A stretch of DNA of 64,000 nt from Inia geoffrensis (taxonomy: Eukaryota > Chordata > Mammalia > Artiodactyla > Iniidae). Below the pieces are notes generated by a model, which ran no database searches, had not been told where the DNA came from, and worked only from the letters and a program-made list of their open reading frames with translations. This document shows positions 24,289 through 60,800 of this stretch, piece by piece. How positions within the stretch are numbered: the first letter of the stretch is position 1; each line of letters begins with the position of its first letter. Location: assembly GCA_036417435.1 (NCBI GenBank), contig CM070899.1:170343494-170407493 (forward strand). Reading direction: 5' to 3'. The translations under genes were made by a program, and so were the position numbers.

Positions 24289-25655
24289 AGCTGAAAGCAG
24301 GTACCCTCTCCCTCCACAGGATGAGGCATGAAGGTGACATGGGCTCCAATATATATCAGTCAGAGCTATAAAATGCCCCTCCCCTCCCCACAGTGATCTT
24401 GCAAACCCAGGTATGTTTGATCTTCAGTTCCCCTTGGGGACTGGGAGAACTTGGCCCCGCCCCTAACAATCTTTCTCTTTAAAGGGTGTAGTGGGAGGCT
24501 GGGAGAGAGCAGCTCTGCACCAGTAAACAAGGTGAATTTATTTCAGTTTTGAGTGGCGCTGTAGCTGCGAGCATTTGGGGCACCCAAAGCCCTGTGTTGT
24601 GGCAGGGCCGTCATTGCTGACTGGCATCATCCATTTCCGTTAGTGATGCCTTGATTCAGCGGCTACAGCCACATCACTTCCGGCGGGGGCCATGAGTTTG
24701 TACTCTTTGGCCGACTTGGGCTTGATCTGCACGGGTGGCATCGTTGTTTTTAGGGGTCCACCTAATGTGGACTATCTGCTGCTCACTCCATTGTCAAAAG
24801 AACAGCTCTTTAATTCTTGCTTGATTTCAGTGTAAGGACTAGGAGGGTTTTCTGAAGCTGATAGAATTTAATCTAGATTTCTGTGGGTGAGTTTCTCATT
24901 CTGTGGTGAATCATTTGCTAAATCATCATTTAAAATCCACTTTAGTACGGAAGAGCCCAAAGACTAGTCAGTGCCCTTGGGAGATTGTTTCGGGGAAAGT
25001 TTCCCAGGAGGACCAGAACTGTCTTATAGCAGACAGGGCCCACTGCCAAAACCTGAGGCCTTTTACTTATCTCGAATGGGGTTAATGTTGAGAAGACAGA
25101 CTGCAGGAGGGGCTGAGCACTGAAGTAGCCAGGTGTTGCCTTTCTCCTTTAACAAGCATTATGTGCCCCTCCCACCCCCTCAATCTCCCCAGCAAGCTAG
25201 CAGTTGCTAAAGATTCTCCTGGTTCTGCCCACAGTGGTTACAGTTTTCCTTCTTTCACACTCAGTATGGATACATTTATGGTGCTCCCGCCTCCCTCTGC
25301 CAGACCAATCTTATTACTAGTTGTTTACAGGGCCGACCTGGTGAGCTTGGTGGATAGCTGACAGTAACCAGGGCATCGTTCAGGCTGCTGTGTTTGAAAC
25401 TACTTCCTGGTGCTCAGCCTGAAACTGCCGCCCCAGTTCAGCATCATTAGCAGGCAATGAAGTAGAGGACCACACATTGCCTGGCGGGGACCATAAAATT
25501 TGGTCAACATGTTCACTCACGATTCCCATGGACTTCTCTCAGTTCCTGGTAACTGTCCTTTCATTCCATTTCTAAAAAGCTTTGTTTTTGTCAGCATTCC
25601 ATCTTCATTACCATAACTGTCAAAAATTGTGAGGGGTTGAGATCTTACCCTTTGT

Positions 25656-26070
25656 GGAAGCTTACAAGTTAGCCTGCACAATTTCATGGATTCGAGTAGA
25701 AGACATGAGACTCCTGGTCAGAGACAAAAGCTGTCACTACTCCTGGCAATAGTCAGCACTTGTGTCAGATAACCAGCCACAATTTCTACAGGATACTGCA
25801 AAGAGAGCCAGATGATTAATGCCTGCACACACAATTGGGTGTGTTACAGGAAAGGAACTCCCAGCTTAGGGGACCAGATCTTTTATAATGGGCAGTAAGC
25901 CTTCCTGCCCTTTGCCCTGGGGGAGTGACAGTATCTTTATTATACCGGACAGTAAACAAACCTGCCTTTTGCTTGAGGAAACACTATATCTTCTAAGGCT
26001 GTTTACTATATAAATACACAGAACAAAGGGAATCAGTACCTCTTCTCACAAGATGTGCAGAAATGCACAT
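25656..26070 (-). repeat. 5' LTR of the old ERV
   Basis: Partner of the repeat at 12024-12484. On the minus strand a TATA-like TATTTATATA (26007-26016) is followed about 65 bases later by AATAAA (25936-25941). This is the promoter and poly(A) signal spacing of a retroviral U3-R. I could not recognise a primer-binding site to its left. Confidence 0.75.
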
Positions 26071-26119
26071 AACATTAAACTTTTTTCCTGACAATACCTT
26101 CCCCACCCCCTTTCAGTTC

Positions 26120-26350
26120 AGTTCACATACTTAAATTTTCTCACCTAGGCTACTGTAATTATTTCCTAACTGGTCTCACTGCCAGTAGTCTTCTATCTGT
26201 CCTCAACACCTGTGCCAGAGGGATCTTTTAAAATGCAGACCCGATGATGTCACTCAGTTTAAATTTGTTATTGGTTTCGCATTACTGTTAGGCCAAAGTT
26301 TAAATTGTTGAGTGGTCGTGTAATTATTTCTCATGTGCTGACTACTACCC
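26120..26350. mobile_element. L2 fragment
   Basis: L2 3'-end pattern: CACCTAGGCTACTGTAATTA, TCCTAACTGGTCTCACTGCC, CCAGAGGGATCTTTTAAAATG, GATGATGTCACTCAG. It borders the ERV 5' LTR and may have been its integration site. Confidence 0.75.
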
Positions 26351-27034
26351 AGTTTTTGAATGTTGACAATTAAATAAGGGGGAAAAAAACCTTTTTAAAG
26401 CCATATAGGCCAGTACTAGATAGACTGCAGTTGTGTAGGCTGCATGCTGCCAGATTGGAACCTCTGGTCTTATCTTTTTTTTTTTTTCTCTTACACCTTT
26501 GTTTGCAACATGTTGTTCTTTTTGCCTTGAATAATTTACATATTTGTCTCATATTTCTATTCATTTTTTAAAAACCTACTTACTCTATAAAGCTTTCTCA
26601 GCCTAGTTGGACATCTTGCTCTAAATACCTTTAATTTCAAATAAACTGTGCGTGTGTCATTATAGTACTTCATCTAGTTGTTATTATTGATTTTTTTTTC
26701 TGGTCTGTATCCCCACAAAATAAAGTGTAAGCTACACAGAGCAAGAGCCCTCCCTTTCCATACACACCAGGTTTTTAGGAAAGAAAATTGCTTTCCTAAG
26801 AATCATTTGGTATCAAAAGCAATAACTTAGTTGGTGCTTTTAATCACCTTTAGATAGTCCATGTTTTGAGCCTGAAAGATATTAATTTGCTTAATTTTGA
26901 TGGGGAAGATGCAGTATTATTCACTGGAAAATAGACATGTGATACAGTCTTATGGTCCATTATATGTGGATATCGTATATTTTATTTACTCTTCCAAATA
27001 ACATTTTCTTGCTTTGCTCAAATTTAAAATATAG

Positions 27035-52643
<25,609 letters not shown>

Positions 52644-54320
52644 ATTTTTGCTTTTAAAGTAGGTTCTTATTATCACTCAGTCATACTGTGGGACTTTTAA
52701 CGGTTAACAGGATTGTCTTAAAATGTTTTAAAATGTGCCCATATGTTCAGGACATGCTGTTTTATTGGTATAATTGAATGTCTACCTGTAAGCATAAATC
52801 TCTGAGGCAGTTGGTATATTGCTAAACAGCAATCTATACAAGAGGCTGTCACTGATTGTGCTTACTTACTTACTTACACATTGTTAACTTCATGACCAGC
52901 CTAAATATTCTGGGGGTGTGGGGTATAATATTTCACAAATCATGACTCAGATTGTGCCATTACATGTTTCAGTGCAGCATGGTTACTAACGCTCTGTCAG
53001 ACTAATATTAAAATCAGAAAACTTAAATGCTGGTGCTGGTCATACTTTTTGTTTAGACTCTCTCATTCTTGAAATATACTGTTTGTTTAAAGCATGCATA
53101 CAAATTTATGTATTGAAATATACTTAACAAAATCCAAGATGCTTCCAATTTGTGTAATACTTACTTGGAGTACTCGTACTTAGGTCTCTTGAAACGAATT
53201 GAGTCTCTAAGATCTCCATGTGAAACAAAGACAATTGGGTTACCTGTAGTCTTGTCATTTGTACCGAAGTTTTTTAATGAGTCAATTTGCATTATAAATT
53301 TTGTCCATTCATAAATATGTAAGTGAACCAAAGGTTTTTGTCCTTTCCTTCACTGGTTTGCTTTAAAAAAATAATAAAAGATACTGAATTATGGCAGAAT
53401 TATGGTTCTATTTTCTCAATATATTAACTTGGAAAAAAAAAATTTAGCCTTATCTCAACCTATCCCAACAGCAGTGGCTGATTTTTGTAGAATTTAAAAT
53501 CTGAGATGGTTATTTACAAGTCAGTCTACTGCATTCCTTTTCTAAAGTAACTTTTTCAAAGCTAAGAAAATGTGTCGAAGTGCACATGCTGTAGGTAAAA
53601 TTCTTAAGGATTGCTCTATCAGTCCTTTGGTTTTCCAGTGGACTGTGATATACTGGTTCAATGAAAGGAAATAATTATCTTTTACATATTTTTTTGGTAG
53701 AAGTGGATGGGATTGATTTTTGAATACGCACTATTTAACCCATTACCTGGCAGTAGCAACATAAAAAGATTTTAAAAATAAAATAATTGGGGGAAAAAGG
53801 TGCACCATGTATTAATCATTGAACAGGGATATACCTGACCAACAGATTTGTATTGTCTTTTGACATAAGTGAAATGCAACACGTGCACTTTGTGTGTCTC
53901 CTCTTAACTTAAGGGAGGGTTAGAGGGATGTTTTCGCTTCTTATCGTGTGTATAATTCCACACTGCCTAGGATATTAAAGTAGAGCACTCAGTTCTGGGC
54001 TTCTGTGTATTGAGGATTTGTTTGGATTTCAAATTACAGTTATGTACTGGGCATTACAGATAACAGCATAGTAAATGGTAAGACTAGTGCAAAACGTTTA
54101 TTTCTGAAAATTAAAGACCATTATTGTTGTTACCAAATCAATGTGACTGCTGAATATGCATTTTGCCTTTGTTAATTTTAAACATGATTTCAGTATCACT
54201 ATTGATCAGTTACCTTCTTCATTTTTTAGAGTGGACTGTCCTCTTAATTTTGTATATAATCTGTTGTCTAAATTTTATGTACAGTCTTTTATAATAAACC
54301 ATTCTCCTATATGAAATTTT
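52644..54320 (+). other. ABI1: ABI1 3' untranslated region
   Basis: About 1.7 kb of AT-rich, SINE-free sequence from the stop codon to just past the AATAAA at 54293-54298. It includes a TGTATATA motif (54251-54258) that fits the Pumilio consensus. Earlier AATAAA hexamers (for example near 53373) could serve as alternative poly(A) signals. The exact cleavage site is inferred. Confidence 0.8.
54293..54298 (+). terminator. ABI1 distal poly(A) signal AATAAA
   Basis: Canonical AATAAA after a T-rich stretch (tttatgtacagtctttt), about 1.65 kb after the stop codon. It is followed by a TG/T-rich region compatible with cleavage near 54315-54330. Confidence 0.75.
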
Positions 54321-54431
54321 GGATACTGTTAAAATCTAACTAATGTGGATTGAAATGTAGACTTCACAGTTTTATGAATCTTTACTCCTATGGTGAAACA
54401 AGATAAACCATTTGAATTTTAACATTGATTA

Positions 54432-54437
54432 TTTATT
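54432..54437 (-). terminator. PDSS1 candidate poly(A) signal
   Basis: TTTATT on the + strand reads AATAAA on the - strand, about 275 bases past the PDSS1 stop codon at 54712. It is the first clear hexamer downstream of that stop in a unique, repeat-free stretch. Assignment is by position only. Confidence 0.6.
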
Positions 54438-54711
54438 TGTGTAATGGCTTTACATGTGGATATTAACCGTGTAAACAATACCACATCTAACCATCAAGTA
54501 CCGCGATTAGAGTTTACAGGACTAGAATGACAGATTCAGATGGTTTAATTACATTTAAAAAGTTTTCTGAAAAACTTTGCCAATAAAAAATAGTCCCATT
54601 AATAAGGTGGAAATGATTTTTTGGTTACCTGCACATGAAGCAAAGTATACTCCACAAAATTCTTTAGGCACAGTCTGGTAAAATAGCTGCCAGAAATAAC
54701 AGAAAGAGTCG

Positions 54712-54852
54712 TCATTTATCTCTTGTGAGCACAATTTCCGAAAGTTGTATGAGGGCGTCCCTTTCTGGGGATGGTCGAAGTTTACTGATCTCTCTCACTG
54801 CTTCACGGCAGTACCGCTGGGCGAGGTAGGTTGTCTGCTGCACACCATCGCT
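54712..54852 (-). CDS. PDSS1: PDSS1 terminal exon and stop
   Basis: 141 bases, 46 codons plus TGA, from SDGVQQTTYLAQRYCREAVR to LIQLSEIVLTRDK. The acceptor is tgtcccgtag. It forms the C-terminal helices of the synthase subunit. The human protein, as I recall it, has QQYCHEAIRE here, so R/R/V at those places would be substitutions in this species. Confidence 0.96.
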   Translation of the reverse strand, partial: SDGVQQTTYLAQRYCREAVREISKLRPSPERDALIQLSEIVLTRDK

Positions 54853-57800
54853 CTACGGGACACGGGACAAAATACAACAGAACAGATGCATGTCACCCAC
54901 TGGGATCAGCTCTTAAATTCCTGCTATATGAATTAAAACATACTTTTGAGATCCGGTAGTGAAGAGCCGAACTGTGTTTCAAATGTTCTCTCTCCAACTC
55001 ACAGAGCTTCCTCCGCCCACTTCCTTTAGGCCCCTTTCTTAGACGGAAGCACGTTTTTATTCTATTAGCATGCCAAGCAGTGAACTCATTAATATCAAGT
55101 AACCTTCCTTCTATTTCCCCCTATTTTTCATTTAAGCATTAGAGTTTTTTAAAAGTTCTACATATATTAAAATCTATACAGTAAAATTCCAAGTGAAAGT
55201 TAACACACATACATGATAAATAAAAGTATAGAAGAGCTTACAATGAAAAGCAACAGTTCCCTTCTTCCAAAGACACCAGTTTTATCTGTTGGTTTTAATG
55301 TTTCAATTCGTAATTTTAGTTGTTATCTATTGCCTTTCTGCTAAGACAGACAAGGATTTAGCCCACCCACACTGTCTCCTAATTTGACCACTGCCTGCTG
55401 TCTTTAGTTCTAATACAGATTACTGTTGTCACATCATGTGGCATCGACTTCTGGCTTCATCTTTAAGATGAGGACACCAGTGCTCCTTCTCTTTCCTCTC
55501 TCTTTACACTAGAGACTTGCATTCCATTCTGTACCCATGTTTTTATGTTGGTTCTTTCTTTCTAAAAGCTACACACTAATAAAATAATTACATTTACTAT
55601 TTCCATTATGTCAAAATGTTTACTGCAGAATCTAGACATGTACTGTGATTTTATTTCCTTCTCCATGGTTCCCTCTGTCATTCAAAACAGAATATTTGTA
55701 CCATCATGGTTGAGAGACCTCTGGTTTTCTGAACCAAGTTACACAAAATATGATTCAAAATACAACACGTTTTAGTTTGCTTTGCCTTACTGTACGGAAG
55801 CTCACTTCTGAACATAATTGCCTCCTCTTCGTTACTTAGACTGACTGCTTTGTAGCTCTGCCGTACAGCTGCCATCACAGGATGACTTTTCATTGAACTC
55901 TGGTTCATTCCACTGGTTTCAGTACCCATGTCTTTCTCTTTTTGGTGTTTCCACGGTTCTGCTGCACATCAGCAAATAACTTACCCAGAATCTGTGTACT
56001 GGAAGTCAACTTTTGCGTTCTTCGTATGACAGTGACATTGGCCTTCCTACTTAGTGGATGGTTTACTGAATACAGATTCTGGGTTGAAAGTGTTTCCTCA
56101 TCATTTGGACGGCCTTGCTCACTGCCGTCTGGAGTCCAGGGTTTCGCTGCACCCTGAGCCAGTACTGAACTTTTCCTTTTGTAGGTGACCACCTTTTTTC
56201 TGATTTTTGTTTTTCGAGTCTCTTCCTGAAATATTTGTTGCATGATTGTACTGATCCTGTTAAGAGCCTTTCGGATTTTCTTCTGCTGTTTTCATTTTGA
56301 AGACTTCCTCAATGTCACATTCCAACACTTCTTTGGAGTTGGCTTTTCACATTCATTTAAAATTTCTTAGAGCTCGTTCTTATTCACTGTTTTTTAGAAA
56401 ATATTATCCTGTTCTTGTTTGATGAATGCAGTATTTTTGAATCCCCCTATTATTTTTCCTGAGTCTGTTTAACTTGGTCTCACTCTTTCATTCCGTGAAC
56501 TTTAATCAACTATTTAGCAATCCTACTAAATAAACCCGACTTGTCCATTCATATTTAGTGAGGGAACAGGGGCTAGGAGCCCTGCGGCTGAAAAGGCAGC
56601 TGGAGTTCACAGGTCTTTGGAACATTCCTGTGGACTTTCTGCCTAAGTGCACTTCTGCCCAGGCTTGCTGGAACTTCAGCATGTGGTGTAAGAGCCACAG
56701 TTATTTCCCTCTTTTCAGTCCCACTTCTCACTTTAGCCGTCAGTGACATCATTATTTCTGAAGCCATGACCACTCCCAGGTATACTGCCTTGTTTATCAG
56801 CTCCCGCTGCCCTCACACTGAGTTTTTAATAGTACAGCCAAACTACCCTCTAAAAAGGTGGTAGCCATAGCACGTTATGATTAACCATATAGAGTTAAGG
56901 GGTTTTGCTTTGTGGAAATTTTAAAAATCTGAAAGGTAATTACTTGGAATTCTTTCAAGTATTTGACTAACGACAGATCTCAGACTACGACTGCTTACTA
57001 AAAATTGCTCACTCTCTCTCATTCATGAGACCTATTGGCTCCAAACGGCTCATTCACAAAATACAGTGATCCAAACTGAAAATGTGCAAAAAGATCTGGC
57101 TTCCACAGAAAAGTTCTCAGGGTATGTGGTGCTATATTTGAAATAAGCTTATAGCCCCTGAAGGTTAAAGTTTAATTTGCTATGTTGGTTTAAAAATTTT
57201 TCAAAGGTACCATTTCATTATTCGCACATTTACTGCAGTTATGTAGGATGGACGAGGAAAGCCCAGTTTCCTAGGGCTCGGACAGGAGGGGAGTCTGGTG
57301 ACGGGAGGGCAGCGGATCTGCTGTGGTGGACGCGGGGGAGACTGGCTGCAAACCAACAGGCCTTACCCCTGACTGCACATGGGAACCCCTTAGAGCTTCC
57401 CCAAAATGTTAGCGTCCAAGCCCCACCCAAGGCCAATTACATTAGAATGGGAAGACTTCTAGAAGAAAAATGCATAATATAACGTTTTCCTTCTCAGTTT
57501 CTGCCAAATCAAGAATTGATCAAACTTGGTCTGTGTCAAAAATTCGTTACGTTATTTGTTTAAAGAACTCTTCTGCCACACTGTACCTGCTGTTGCCTTT
57601 CTTCTTTTTGAAATCCTCTCACCTGTAATACGTATTGTCTCGCTCTGTCCACATCTCCTGGTGAACTGAACCGTCTCATTATCATAGCATTCATTTCTGG
57701 GAACTAACCAGAAAGAAAGAAAATCTATTTAATACTCTTGGGAGAAATCAAATGTTCAAACACTAGTAGGTAAAAACAGGTAAAAATATCTGCAAAAGTG

Positions 57801-60800
57801 AGTAAATGTTTAAGTGATGGGGGCGGGGGAGCAGTAAACTAGCGATTAAAAGCAGCAGAGCTAAGAGGACGCCCGTTTCCGGGTCCAGGGACGAGCTGGT
57901 GCACAAGAGGGGCAGCCGTTGATCCATGTTCCCTCCACTGTTCTGTTGTATCCCTGGTCCAGGGCCGAGTCAGAGAGAGAGGAGGAGCAAGCGTTCACCT
58001 CTAAAATCTCCTTACTGGCTTCTCTTATGGCTCTCAGCTTTAGAGGCCTACCGGGCCTCTCCCCCGAGGTTTCTAATTAAGTAGCGCTGGGGCCCGAGTG
58101 TGCACTTCTAACACGTCCCCAGATGCTTCTGGGGACAAATTAGAACCACTGGCCTAAGAAGAAGGTGGGCAATCTGCTTTTAGTTCGAAACTGAGTGACA
58201 ACCGAAGGCTACCGAGGTCTTTGAGCACAGGTAATCACAGGCAGAGCTCCGCGAGGCGGCCCGTGGAGGGGACGAGGGCAGCGCGGCTCGACACCACCGG
58301 CCCTGGAGTCACGTGACCCTGCGTCATAGTTTGAAAAACTTCAGTCATTTCTAATATGCAGCCAGGGTTGAGAACCATCGAATTAGAGACAGAGGTAGAA
58401 GCAGCAGTCGGGTTACTGGAGTCAATTCTAAAGACCAGTGGTTAGCTGATGGCAGTAAGAGGAAGAGAGAAGACAGGTGCAAGACGCATTGAAGACAAAA
58501 TCTGTATTCTACAGTACTTGGCGGCAAGGTAGAACTGTCACCATGATTGGACTTGGGAAGCCAAGACACCAAACCACTTCACTGTCTAGCCTGGAGCTCT
58601 AGTCCTGGTGCTGCCACAGCTGAGCCCCTCAGCCTGCTCATCTGTGTTAGGAAGGGGCTGAGCTACCTGATCAGAAATCTCTCAGTTCAACCAGCTTATG
58701 GGTCCATGAAATAAGAGGTTAAGAGGGGTCTGGTTCTGGCTGCAGCAGTGCTCACAGCAGCTGCCAGCGCTTCCCTGGCAGTGAGCCCGAGGGATGAAAG
58801 CAGTTGTGGTCCTGTAGCCACCGCCTCGGTATTAGTAATCCTAGAAGGGAAAATAGGGCAGAGAGAGAAAAGTCTCAACTAGATGATGGCAAATGAGGAA
58901 TTAAGAATGTTCCTTTCAGAGCAAAGTATATGTCCAAACAAAGCAGAGGCTGCTAGTAACACCCTTATGAAATTTACAGAGCCGGCAACTGGTTAGTTCT
59001 TAAATGAAAACCAATAATTAGTTTTAGGTACTGGCGTTTTAAGAATAAAAATTGAAGTTTCATAGGAAACATCAGGAAAGCTCAAATCAATTTTACTGGT
59101 CAAAAGTCAAATCAGGGGCTTCCCTGGTGGCGCAGTGGTTGAGAGTCCGCCTGCCGACGCAGGGGACACGGGTTCGTGCCCCGGTCCGGGAAGATCCCAC
59201 ATGCTGCGGAGCGGCTGGGCCCGTGAGCCATGACTGCGCTGAGCCTGTGTGTCCGGAGGCTGTGCTTCGCAATGGGAGTAGGCCACAACAGTGAGAGGCC
59301 CGTGTATCGCAAAAAAAAAAAAAAAAAAGTCAAATCAAGTAGGCATTGGTCTTAGTTTCTTAATACCACATTTCAAAATTGGATTTCTCGAAGGCTGTAT
59401 ATCCTCAAAGCTAATGTGATACTGTCCTGGGCATCTGGCAAAATTACCATTTTTAGGGTAGATGAGCTTTTTCTGCAGCACCAACAATGGTAAAATGTGC
59501 TGATGGGGTGGTTTCTCTGATTCCTTTTACTATAAAAAGCACTGAGAAAGCAAAATTTGAAGAAAACTATTTTTTTTCTTCATTGAGTGTGACTACATCC
59601 TTCCTTTGACAATGTAGTGTGTGCAATCTTAATGTGCAAACATCAATATCAAACTCTTCCCTGAGGCACTCCCCTGTCCCCAGAATGTATGAGAAATGAG
59701 AAACGTTAACAGGCAGGAGAACACGGGCCTGCCACAGATGTGCTGAGAAATAAAGTTCCTGTTGGCCTAGGCTCTGATTTTACGAGTAGGAAAGTCACCC
59801 GTGGATGACTCAGAGTCCAACTGTGAAATCTGTCCGTAAACTCACGACAAAGGCGATCAGTAAACTGTAGTGAGCTTGTTACTCAAGCAGAACTTGGGTG
59901 ACTCTAAGGCCCCAACAGTCATGGCGAGCAGACGCCCGTGCAGCTAGTGCGGGGCTGGTGCTGGTGACAGCCGTGGAAGCATGACTACAGGCTGACATTT
60001 AGGTCTGCTGACTGATCGCAGAAGGAAGGAGAGAGCTTTTGAAGGGTTATCTGGGAACTAATGGGATCTCACCAAAAAAAGAAAACACTTCCATTTGGTT
60101 TCTGAAGATCTTGAAATCCAACCACTATTCTTTAAAGGTTTACTTTAACATAAGGCTTTTGTTTTTATAGACAGTATGTGTACACATATACTTGGAAGGA
60201 CAGTCATCTCTGGGACCTCCCAGCAATCCAGAAGCTTTTCATAAATACCCTGTTGTCAAGAAACCCCTTCAGAGAGAGGTCAAAAATAGTGAATTCCAGA
60301 CAGAGGGAGTTTCTATCAACAAACTCCAATTTCAAGACAACCCAACATGCTAAATGAAAGCGGTTTCCCAAGGTTGCTTGTCTTGGTCCAGTGAAACTCC
60401 ATGTTCATAAGCAGAAAAGTTCAAAGACTAATTTATCTAATCTGCAAACGAAACTCACCTACCTATGGAGAAAGATGACAGACATCTTGCCACTACTCCA
60501 CTAAATGGGCAGGTTAAGGACAAATACTGAAGGCCGACACTGAGACTCCTCTGAGTGTTGTCAGTGCCTTTTCAGTGCGGGATCAGCCAGTCCTCTGCTC
60601 TGGGCAGCCTCCCAGGGCTCAGGCCCATGGGGCACTTGCGCTGATCGCCACGAGCAGAGGCAGTAACACTGCAGCGTGTGGTGAAACGACACTGGTCTTT
60701 GAAGACACGGAGTGTTTAATTGCCTGTTGTGCCGTTTACCAGAGGTTTCATTCTGGCCAAGTTTTGAGCATCACTTTCTTACTTGTAGAAGGCACATAGT

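Larger units (their letters stand above)
12024..26070 (-). mobile_element. Decayed endogenous retrovirus, interrupted by L1s
   Basis: Provirus read right to left: 5' LTR at about 26070-25656, internal sequence 25655-22913, a break by L1 elements (22912-14393), internal sequence 14392-12485, and 3' LTR 12484-12024. Pol remnants support it: a protease/RT-boundary motif TECIIGIHIF near 24200 and an integrase core region near 22930-23260. Between protease and integrase there is only about 0.7 kb, so most of RT/RNase H is lost, and no intact gag or env was found. Frames are broken throughout. The two LTRs differ at many sites and with indels, so the copy is old. I cannot assign the family (class I or ERVL-like). 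Confidence 0.75.
1..27034 (+). other. ABI1 intron (probably intron 2), 3' part
   Basis: No exon of ABI1 or any other host gene was recognised here; the missing exons 1-2 would lie upstream. Contents in order: MaLR LTR, SINEs, MIRs, L1 remnants, and a nested ERV/L1 block (12.0-26.1 kb), each listed separately. Between them, about 1-424, 851-1331, 2606-3424, 4214-4930, 5186-6823, 7059-7500, 8896-9620 and 10454-12020 are AT-rich sequence in which I see no gene. The stretch 26351-27034 is likewise featureless apart from faint L2-like sequence near 26690. Confidence 0.85.
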
